DNA from: Bradyrhizobium sp. | Lineage (GTDB): Bacteria > Pseudomonadota > Alphaproteobacteria > Rhizobiales > Xanthobacteraceae | Assembly (NCBI GenBank): GCA_028290305.1 | Contig: JAQGKC010000142.1 | Location: 1-11,312 of the forward strand | Reading direction: 5' to 3' | Length of the DNA: 11,312 nt | In this document: piece by piece, positions 1 through 7,281 of the stretch | Layout: every line of letters begins with the position of its first letter | Numbering within the stretch: position 1 is the first letter of the stretch | Position numbers and translations under genes: made by a program | The notes under the pieces: generated by a model | Databases searched by the model: none | Told to the model about the DNA's origin: nothing | What the model saw: the letters and a program-made list of their open reading frames with translations, nothing else

Positions 1-2405
<2,405 letters not shown>

Positions 2406-2622
2406 CTTAGTCCTCTCAATCCGGCAAGGCCTCACCGTCTGTCGGCGCACCTTGGGCGTTTGCGGCACCCACCGGGCCACCGCTCGTCCTCCGCGAGCCG
2501 CAATTTCAGAATTCAGGCATGGGCGTTCAACGTCCCCCGACGAACGGCCTTGCCTCTTATTCCTGGCGCCTGAGCACCCAACTTTCGTTGCAATCCCTGT
2601 GCCGGGTTTGCGCCGCAATTGA

Positions 2623-2637
2623 GACAGCGATGCTGTC
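2623..2637. repeat. 15-base perfect palindrome in the gltB upstream region
   Basis: GACAGC-GAT-GCTGTC: 6-base arms and a 3-base centre, about 220 bases upstream of the gltB start. It could be an operator for a dimeric regulator or a small hairpin in a leader transcript. There is no T-run, so it is not a typical terminator. Confidence 0.4.
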
Positions 2638-2830
2638 CTAAACCCAGACCATGCCAAATTTTTTTCTATCACACAAGCGCATGAAAGTCGCCGGCCGCAT
2701 GGCAGGTCCGCCCAGTGATCGTGCCGGCCGCGCCCCGGATTTGAAGTAAACGCGCCGCGATCCGGCCAAAGGACCGCCGGATTCAGCGGTGAGGTTTGCG
2801 GCCGGGAAAAAGAGCGAAAACGCTCTGGCC

Positions 2831-2855
2831 TTGGGCGTTTACTTGGGGCGTTTAC
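2831..2855 (+). repeat. Short imperfect tandem repeat before a ribosome-binding site
   Basis: Two adjacent units, TTGGGCGTTTAC (2831-2842) and TTGGGGCGTTTAC (2843-2855), differ by one G. The AGGAG of the next gene begins at 2856 and overlaps nothing else. The first unit contains most of the 12-base word also found at 2450 and 9353. Confidence 0.6.
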
Positions 2856-2869
2856 AGGAGCGACGGACA

Positions 2870-3583
2870 ATGAAGCTGTTCACGGGATGGGTCATGGCGG
2901 CCGGGGTGCTTGTTACGGCCGGGGCCGCACATGCTCAGATGCTGGCGCCGCACCAAATCGGAAGTTCGACCACTACGCTCGTGTCCGACGTCGGCGGTCC
3001 CTATGCGGCGATGCCACCGGAAGCCCCCGTGCCGGGCTACGGGCCGATCTTGCTGCCGGCGCCGGAAGTCTACACCGTCGTTCGCGAGAGCGGGTTTTCG
3101 CCGCTTGGGATTCCGCATCAGCGTGGGCTGATTTATACGATTTCCGTGATCAATCGCGACGGCGATGACGGGCGGCTGGTGATCGATGCCCGCACCGGGC
3201 GGATCATCCGCTTCGTGCCGGCGTACCGGATGGGCGACAACTTCAACGACGATGTGACCTACGGTCCGGTCGGGCCGCTACCACCGATCAGCCATGTGCG
3301 GGGCGTGCCGCGGCCGCCAGCCTCGATCCCGAGAGTGGCGAGCCGCACGCCTGCGGGCTCAGTGCCGATGCCGAAGGCGTCGCCGCCGCGCGCCGGCGAG
3401 CCAAAGCCGCTCGCGGCCAAACCTGCTCCCGAACCGACGCAGCAATCGGCTGCGGTGCAGACCAAGCCGGCCGATGCGTCAACCGCTCCGCCGGCCGCGG
3501 CACCTGCCGTTGTCCCGGCGACGCCCGCCGCACCCCAGATCCAGCCGACGCAAGAGATGCCGAAGGTGCAGGGGCTGGAGTGA
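2870..3583 (+). CDS. Exported protein of unknown function with Pro/Ala-rich tail
   Basis: I do not recognise a named family. The start at ATG 2870 is chosen over an upstream GTG (2789) because AGGAG at 2856-2860 sits 9 bases before it and because the protein then opens with a clean signal peptide: MKLF, a hydrophobic core of about 13 residues, and a probable cleavage after AHA (residue 22). The 237-residue product has two parts. Residues 23-140 look folded, with a segment around 90-118 (GLIYTISVINRDG, then LVIDARTGRIIRF) resembling the beta hairpin ending in a 'DaxTG' turn seen in PepSY-like periplasmic domains. Residues 140-237 are rich in Pro, Ala and Lys and lack hydrophobic clusters, as in disordered periplasmic or wall-spanning linkers. 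It is divergent from gltB and convergent with the next hydrolase gene (68-base gap without a clear terminator). Coding status is firm; function is unknown. Confidence 0.85.
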   Translation: MKLFTGWVMAAGVLVTAGAAHAQMLAPHQIGSSTTTLVSDVGGPYAAMPPEAPVPGYGPILLPAPEVYTVVRESGFSPLGIPHQRGLIYTISVINRDGDDGRLVIDARTGRIIRFVPAYRMGDNFNDDVTYGPVGPLPPISHVRGVPRPPASIPRVASRTPAGSVPMPKASPPRAGEPKPLAAKPAPEPTQQSAAVQTKPADASTAPPAAAPAVVPATPAAPQIQPTQEMPKVQGLE

Positions 3584-3651
3584 GGCACCCCGCATTTCCG
3601 CGAGCCATCACCGTGAACGCGGCGACGGGCAAAAGCAAAAAGTCGCGCCGG

Positions 3652-4428
3652 CTATTGCTTGCGGCCGGCGGCAGCCAGAATCAGATCGGCGATCTCTTTG
3701 GGGTGAGACACCAGAGACAGATGACCTGCTTCCAGCTCTATCGTCGTTGCGTTCATGCGTTTTGCCAGAAATCGCTCCAGATCGGGGTTGATCGTCTGAT
3801 CGAGCTTCGACACCGCGTACCATGAGGGCTTGGAGCGCCAGGCGGCCGCCGTGGTCCGTTCGCCGAACAGAGCGGCGGCGGCGGGCTCCTGTACGGCATA
3901 AAGTACTTTTGCCTTCCTGGGCTCGACACCGTTTGCGAAAGATCGAAGGAAAGCTTCCTCTGAAATTTGGGTAAAGCCATCGTGCTGCTGGACGCCCGCC
4001 CGCACCGGCCCGGCGGGAAATTTCCCGGAAAGGGCGACGAAATCCTCCCCGGCGTCGGGGCCTCGCGCGGCAACATAGACGAGCGCGGTGACCTTTGGGT
4101 CGGTCCCGGTCTCGCTGATGACGGTGCCGCCCCAGGAGTGGGCGACCAGCACCGTCGGGCCGTCCTGAAGCGCCAAAGCGCGGCGCGTCGCCGCGACGGA
4201 ATCTGCCAGCGACGTCAGCGGATTTTGCACGGCGGTGACTTTCAGGCCGGCGGCCTGGAGGAGCGGGATGACCTCAGCCCAGCTTGAGCCGTCCGCCCAG
4301 GCCCCATGGACCAGCACGACATTGCGCGCCTCGACCGGTGCGGCCGTTTGGGCACGCGCCTTAAATCCGCCGAGTGTTCCCATGAGTGCTGCGACGGCCA
4401 GCGCCATGACGACCCGAGTTATCTTCAT
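3652..4428 (-). CDS. Exported alpha/beta hydrolase (esterase-like)
   Basis: A 258-residue alpha/beta-hydrolase-fold enzyme with a signal peptide (MKITR, hydrophobic residues 6-21, cleavage near ARA, about residue 26), so it probably acts in the periplasm. Visible elements: oxyanion-hole loop VLVHGAWADGSSW (38-50), nucleophile elbow AHSWGG with Ser98, probable acid Asp210 (SKLDQTINPD) and catalytic His236 (EAGHLSLVSHP). This pattern belongs to the small esterase/hydroxynitrile-lyase-like branch often annotated simply as alpha/beta hydrolase; the substrate cannot be predicted. A longer reading from 4515 is open, but ATG 4428 has GGAG 8 bases upstream and begins the signal peptide, so it is preferred. 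It lies downstream of, and in the same direction as, hsp20, but a strong terminator separates them, so it should have its own promoter. Confidence 0.9.
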   Translation of the reverse strand: MKITRVVMALAVAALMGTLGGFKARAQTAAPVEARNVVLVHGAWADGSSWAEVIPLLQAAGLKVTAVQNPLTSLADSVAATRRALALQDGPTVLVAHSWGGTVISETGTDPKVTALVYVAARGPDAGEDFVALSGKFPAGPVRAGVQQHDGFTQISEEAFLRSFANGVEPRKAKVLYAVQEPAAAALFGERTTAAAWRSKPSWYAVSKLDQTINPDLERFLAKRMNATTIELEAGHLSLVSHPKEIADLILAAAGRKQ

Positions 4429-4505
4429 CGAACCAACTCCGTGATAAATGTTCTGCGAAGCGTTGCGCTTCATAGATGTTTCGGCCAACGGAGGCGCAAT
4501 GTTAC

Positions 4506-4538
4506 GGGGGATCACAGCTCTGTGAAATTTGGGGGATC
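4506..4538. promoter_or_regulatory. Operator-like palindrome flanked by direct repeats
   Basis: A 14-base inverted repeat, TCACAG-CT-CTGTGA (4512-4525), lies between two direct copies of GGGGGATC (4506-4513 and 4531-4538; 25-base period). It is 84-111 bases upstream of the exported hydrolase start and downstream of the hsp20 terminator, where that gene's control region should be. The arms resemble CRP-type half sites in the opposite orientation (TCACA-N4-TGTGA). No regulator can be named. Confidence 0.35.
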
Positions 4539-4570
4539 AGGCCGTTGCGACGACCGTCTCCGCGGACAAA

Positions 4571-4599
4571 AAAACGCCCCGGTCTCACCGGGGCGTTTT
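4571..4599 (-). terminator. Rho-independent terminator after hsp20
   Basis: A near-perfect hairpin, with arms ACGCCCCGGT (4574-4583) and ACCGGGGCGT (4587-4596) and a 3-base loop. Read on the minus strand it ends in seven T, 32 bases after the hsp20 stop. The plus-strand side has TTTT, so weak bidirectional action is possible. Confidence 0.93.
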
Positions 4600-4631
4600 C
4601 GTATTCAGAAAGAAGGCGGGAAAGGACTGCG

Positions 4632-5108
4632 TTACGCGGCGGCTTTCTCGGCCGACCCGTCGACGACCTGCGGAGCAACCGCGTTGGTCGTGATCGGAAT
4701 GCTGCGGGGCTTCTTGGCCTCGGGAATCTCGCGAACGAGATCGACGTGGAGCAGGCCGTTCTCAAGTGAGGCGTTTTTCACCAGCACGAAATCGGCAAGC
4801 TGGAATGCCCGCTCGAAGGCACGCGCCGCGATGCCGCGATACAGCACCTCGGACTTGTCCTTGCCGTTTTCATTGGCGGATTTTTCGCCCTTGATCGTCA
4901 GCGTATTTTCCTTCGCAACGATCGAAAGCTCGCCCTGCGAGAAGCCGGAAACCGCAACGCTGATGCGGTAGGTGTTCTCACCGGTGCGCTCGATATTGTA
5001 GGGCGGATAGCCCGGGCTGCCGTCAGCGGCTGCCTGATCGAGCAGGGAAAAGAACCGGTCGAAACCGACGGTGGAACGATAAAACGGGGTAAGATCGTAG
5101 GTACGCAT
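4632..5108 (-). CDS. Small heat shock protein, Hsp20/alpha-crystallin family (rhizobial Class A type)
   Basis: A cytoplasmic ATP-independent chaperone that binds unfolding proteins during heat stress and hands them to DnaK/ClpB. 158 residues: an N-terminal arm (MRTYDLTPFYRSTVGFDRFF, 1-20), an alpha-crystallin domain at about 37-132 (PPYNIERTGENTYRISVAV, and ENGLLHVDL with the conserved G-x-L motif) and a C-terminal IPI motif (137-139), which docks on a neighbouring subunit during oligomer assembly. The MRTYDLTPFYRS opening matches IbpA-like Class A proteins of bradyrhizobia. An in-frame ATG at 5123 would add five residues, but it overlaps the GGAGGA that serves ATG 5108 with 7-base spacing, so 5108 is chosen. 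Upstream lie a ROSE-like RNA thermometer and an RpoH-type promoter; downstream is a strong terminator. It is therefore a monocistronic heat-induced unit. Confidence 0.95.
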   Translation of the reverse strand: MRTYDLTPFYRSTVGFDRFFSLLDQAAADGSPGYPPYNIERTGENTYRISVAVSGFSQGELSIVAKENTLTIKGEKSANENGKDKSEVLYRGIAARAFERAFQLADFVLVKNASLENGLLHVDLVREIPEAKKPRSIPITTNAVAPQVVDGSAEKAAA

Positions 5109-5203
5109 AGGATAGTCCTCCATTGAGCGACTGTTGAATGAACCCGCCCGCCATCGGGCCGGGCTTTCGTCTTCGTGCAGCCATGTGTTTCGGCTTGCGA
5201 AAC
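5109..5203 (-). promoter_or_regulatory. ROSE-like RNA thermometer in the hsp20 5' leader
   Basis: The leader RNA can fold into four successive hairpins, the architecture of ROSE elements (Repression Of heat Shock gene Expression) known from Bradyrhizobium small heat shock genes. H1: GUUUCG/CGAAAC, loop CAAGC (5203-5187). H2: GGCU/AGCC (5182-5162). H3: GCCCG/CGGGC, loop AUGG (5159-5146). H4: AGUC(G)CU (5132-5126) pairs with AGGACU (5119-5114) around a 6-base loop and leaves one bulged G. H4 contains the conserved UCGCU (U(U/C)GCU) and covers the AGGA of the ribosome-binding site, as in characterised ROSE hairpins. At low temperature the site would be masked; heat would melt it. Pairings were read by eye, not by energy calculation. 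Confidence 0.88.
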
Positions 5204-5228
5204 GCTGGTAGCGGCCTGCACGAAGGTG

Positions 5229-5256
5229 ATATGGGAGAGGTCAAAGCGCGTTCAAG
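5229..5256 (-). promoter_or_regulatory. RpoH (sigma-32) type heat shock promoter of hsp20
   Basis: CTTGAA (5256-5251), 13 bases, then CTCCCATAT (5237-5229), against the sigma-32 consensus CTTGAA-N13/15-CCCCATNT. The bases before CTTGAA (CCCT) also fit the extended -35. Predicted transcription would start near 5221-5223, giving a leader of about 113-115 bases that contains the whole ROSE element. Confidence 0.8.
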
Positions 5257-5329
5257 AGGGCGGGAACGAGCCCCTTTTTAACGCCCACGTCCTTGATTTT
5301 CAGCACTTTTCACCTAGCCGGTCCCCGCC

Positions 5330-6277
5330 ATGACGCTCGTCTCGATTCCCGCCAATCCGGTTCCGGAAAATGTCGTCAGCGGCACCATCAAGACGCCGGA
5401 TGGCGCGGAATTGCGTTTTGCGCGCTGGGCGCCACCGGCCAATCGCAAAGGCACGGTCTGCGTCTTCACCGGCCGCGGCGAGCAGATCGAAAAATATTTC
5501 GAAACGGTACGCGACCTGCGCGATCGCGGTTTCGCGGTGGCGATGATCGACTGGCGCGGGCAGGGTCATTCGTCGCGGCGCTTGCGCGATCCGCGCAAGG
5601 GTTATGTCCGCGATTTTTCCGATTTTGAAATCGACGTCGAAACCTTCGTGCAGCAGGTGGTGCTGCCGGATTGCCCGCCGCCGCACTTCGCGCTGGCGCA
5701 TTCGATGGGCGGTGCGGTGATGCTGCGCGTCGCGCATGCCGGCAAGCGCTGGTTCGATCGCATGGTGTTGTCGGCGCCGATGATCGATCTTCCCGGACAC
5801 CGCACCTCGTTTCCGGCGCGCGCGCTGCTGCGCGTATTACGGCTCGCAGGCCAGGGCGGCCGCTATGTTCCCGGCGGCAACGACCAACTGGTAGGATTGT
5901 CCTCGTTCGTCAACAATCCCCTGACCAGCGATCCCGTACGCTATGCCCGCAATGCCGCGATCCTCGAGGAAGACCCAACGGTGGGCATTGCGTCGCCGAC
6001 GGTGGCCTGGGCCGATACCGCGTTCAAGGCGATGCGCGGCTTCCGCGCTTCAGACTACCCTTCCGAAATTCGTCAGCCGATCCTGATGCTGGCCGCCAGC
6101 AACGACACCATTGTCTCGACGGCAGCGATCGAGGAGTTCGCCTATCATTTGCCCGCCGGCTCCCACCTGGTCATTGCCGGCTCGAAGCATGAAATCCTGC
6201 AGGAACAGGACCGCTACCGCGCACAGTTCTGGGCGGCGTTCGATGCCTTCGTGCCGGGCACACCGTTGTTCAAGTGA
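5330..6277 (+). CDS. Alpha/beta hydrolase, PldB-like lysophospholipase/monoacylglycerol lipase
   Basis: A 315-residue cytoplasmic or membrane-associated hydrolase of the PldB/monoacylglycerol-lipase group (Hydrolase_4 type), expected to release fatty acid from lysophospholipids or monoacylglycerols. Features in order: the family's TGRGEQIEKYFE segment (47-58) in place of the usual HG oxyanion loop, DWRGQGHS (74-81), nucleophile elbow AHSMGG with Ser125, lid region about 145-235, acid Asp259 (ASNDTIV) and His287 (GSKHEIL). All three catalytic residues are present and the length is normal. There is no signal peptide. The ATG has no Shine-Dalgarno sequence (it is preceded by CCCCGCC), so it may be leaderless or weakly translated; no better start is seen. 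It is divergent from hsp20 and shares its upstream region; about 150 bases with a REP-like element follow it. Confidence 0.92.
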   Translation: MTLVSIPANPVPENVVSGTIKTPDGAELRFARWAPPANRKGTVCVFTGRGEQIEKYFETVRDLRDRGFAVAMIDWRGQGHSSRRLRDPRKGYVRDFSDFEIDVETFVQQVVLPDCPPPHFALAHSMGGAVMLRVAHAGKRWFDRMVLSAPMIDLPGHRTSFPARALLRVLRLAGQGGRYVPGGNDQLVGLSSFVNNPLTSDPVRYARNAAILEEDPTVGIASPTVAWADTAFKAMRGFRASDYPSEIRQPILMLAASNDTIVSTAAIEEFAYHLPAGSHLVIAGSKHEILQEQDRYRAQFWAAFDAFVPGTPLFK

Positions 6278-6325
6278 AGGGGCGAGTTTGAGCCGATCGC
6301 GTGCACGGCGTTGAACACAATAAGC

Positions 6326-6407
6326 CGTCATGCCCCGCGGATGCGGGGCATCCGGCAATCACTAACGCCTGCGTTTACTGGATCGCCCGCTTTCGCGGGC
6401 GATGACG
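6326..6407. repeat. REP-like palindromic element (two hairpins inside terminal inverted repeats)
   Basis: Outer inverted repeats CGTCAT (6326-6331) and ATGACG (6402-6407) enclose two hairpins: TGCCCCGC-GGAT-GCGGGGCA (6331-6350) and TCGCCCGC-TTTC-GCGGGCGA (6383-6402), joined by a linker containing GCGTTTACTGGATCG. Intergenic elements beginning 'cgtcat' with a GC stem and ending 'gatgacg' are common in Bradyrhizobium genomes. It lies between the convergent ends of the PldB-like gene and the TSUP exporter gene and may help end transcription there; no T-run is present. Confidence 0.75.
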
Positions 6408-6430
6408 ACCTTCCATGGGTTGAGATCGTC

Positions 6431-7186
6431 TTACGCCGCCAACACCTCGTAAAGCGCACTGCCCGCAAGATAGATCCCGAGCAAGATCATCGCGATCAGG
6501 AACCAGCGGCGGAAAGCTTCGGGCTGCAGCCGGGAGCGCACCGCCTGTCCGATGAACATGCCGGCGAAGGAGCAGACCATCGCGACGGCGCCCGGCAGCG
6601 CGGTCGCTGCGTTCAGCAATCCCGCGCTGGTGAGATTAAAGGCCAGCGCCAGCGTCGCGACCGTGAAGAACACCCCGAGCGCCTGCACCAGTTCGTCCTT
6701 CTCCATGCCGATAGCCTGCATGAACGGCATCGAAGGGATCACCTGCACGCCGGTCGCGGCGGAAACCATGCCGGTCAATACGCCCACTATCCCGCCGATC
6801 CATTTTTCTTGGTCACGGGCGACGGTGAAGCTGAATTTGCTCAAGCCGACGATCGCATAGATCACCAGCAGGATTCCGAGAACGATAGGGCCATAGCGAG
6901 CATAGGGGCCGGTCAGCATTCCGGAATTCAACCGGATGCCGACGATGGTGCCGATCATCAACGGCCACAGCCGGCGGATGATGTCGCGCAGATAGGGGCC
7001 GACGAAGGTCTGCCAGATATTGGTGACGATCGCGGGCGCGATGACGATGGCAAGCGCGTGCGAAGGCTGCATCGTGACTGCGAGCAGTCCCATCGACACC
7101 GTCGGCAGGCCAAGCCCGATCACGCCCTTGATAAAACCCGCGAGCAGGAACGCCGCGGCGATGAAAAACAGCAGAGGTTCGAACAT
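6431..7186 (-). CDS. TSUP (TauE/SafE) family membrane anion exporter
   Basis: A 251-residue inner-membrane protein of the TauE/SafE family, which moves sulfite, sulfonates or related organic anions across the membrane. About seven or eight hydrophobic helices are visible, e.g. LLFFIAAAFLLAGFIKGVIG at the start, WPLMIGTIVGIRL, YGPIVLGILLVIYAIVGL, IGGIVGVLTGMVSAATGV and FLIAMILLGIYLAG at the end. The two repeat halves each carry the family's Gly-rich first helix (GFIKGVIGLGLPTV and GVLTGMVSAATGVQVIP). ATG 7186 is preferred to TTG 7240 because the protein then starts just before helix 1 and has the usual family length; the ribosome-binding site is weak (GTGACCAG). It is divergent from a LysR regulator, a frequent arrangement for exporters of this family, so that protein is its likely regulator. 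The substrate is unknown. Confidence 0.9.
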   Translation of the reverse strand: MFEPLLFFIAAAFLLAGFIKGVIGLGLPTVSMGLLAVTMQPSHALAIVIAPAIVTNIWQTFVGPYLRDIIRRLWPLMIGTIVGIRLNSGMLTGPYARYGPIVLGILLVIYAIVGLSKFSFTVARDQEKWIGGIVGVLTGMVSAATGVQVIPSMPFMQAIGMEKDELVQALGVFFTVATLALAFNLTSAGLLNAATALPGAVAMVCSFAGMFIGQAVRSRLQPEAFRRWFLIAMILLGIYLAGSALYEVLAA

Positions 7187-7240
7187 CTGGTCACATTGAC
7201 CGATCGGCGCCACCGGCACAATCTGCAGGTTACAGAGCAA

Positions 7241-7261
7241 GCCTTCGGCTATGCCGAAGGC
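7241..7261. promoter_or_regulatory. Probable LysR-type operator between the exporter and regulator genes
   Basis: A perfect inverted repeat, GCCTTCGGC-TAT-GCCGAAGGC, in the 97-base gap between the divergent genes. It contains TTC-N9-GAA, i.e. the T-N11-A pattern (T7245, A7257) of LysR-type recognition sites. It lies 20 bases before the regulator start and 54 before the exporter ATG, a suitable position for autorepression and divergent control. Confidence 0.6.
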
Positions 7262-7281
7262 AGAGGGTTACGAGAATCGCC

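Larger units (their letters stand above)
2406..2869. other. Divergent intergenic region between gltB and the exported-protein gene
   Basis: 464 bases hold the leaders and presumably the promoters of both divergent genes. I could not place a convincing -35/-10 pair for either. What can be seen: a 15-base palindrome at 2623-2637, two copies of the 12-base word CCTTGGGCGTTT (2450-2461 and 2829-2840), an imperfect tandem repeat at 2831-2855, and an AT-rich tract (A/T run 2656-2667) that could be part of a promoter. A 32-codon ORF at 2651-2749 (+) has no ribosome-binding site and is not called. Confidence 0.6.

Noticed and set aside
2650..2668. Sigma-54-like match on the minus strand (TTGGCATGG...) upstream of gltB
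   Set aside because: The -24 half fits loosely but the -12 half (TTGC) is absent, so it does not meet the consensus although gltB would be a plausible target.
2651..2749. Small ORF of 32 codons beginning MPNFFLSHKR in the gltB upstream region
   Set aside because: No ribosome-binding site before the ATG and no recognisable domain; could be revisited if conserved.
3294..3791. 165-codon ORF in another frame of the exported-protein gene
   Set aside because: Arg-rich translation typical of an out-of-frame reading of a Pro/Ala-rich GC-rich segment; it has no signal or motif.
4441..4515. N-terminal extension of the exported hydrolase (start at 4515)
   Set aside because: It would bury the signal peptide behind 29 residues and lacks a fitting ribosome-binding site, whereas 4428 has GGAG.
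6331..6402. REP-like hairpins as a rho-independent terminator
   Set aside because: Strong stems but no T-run on either strand; better explained as a dispersed repeat.
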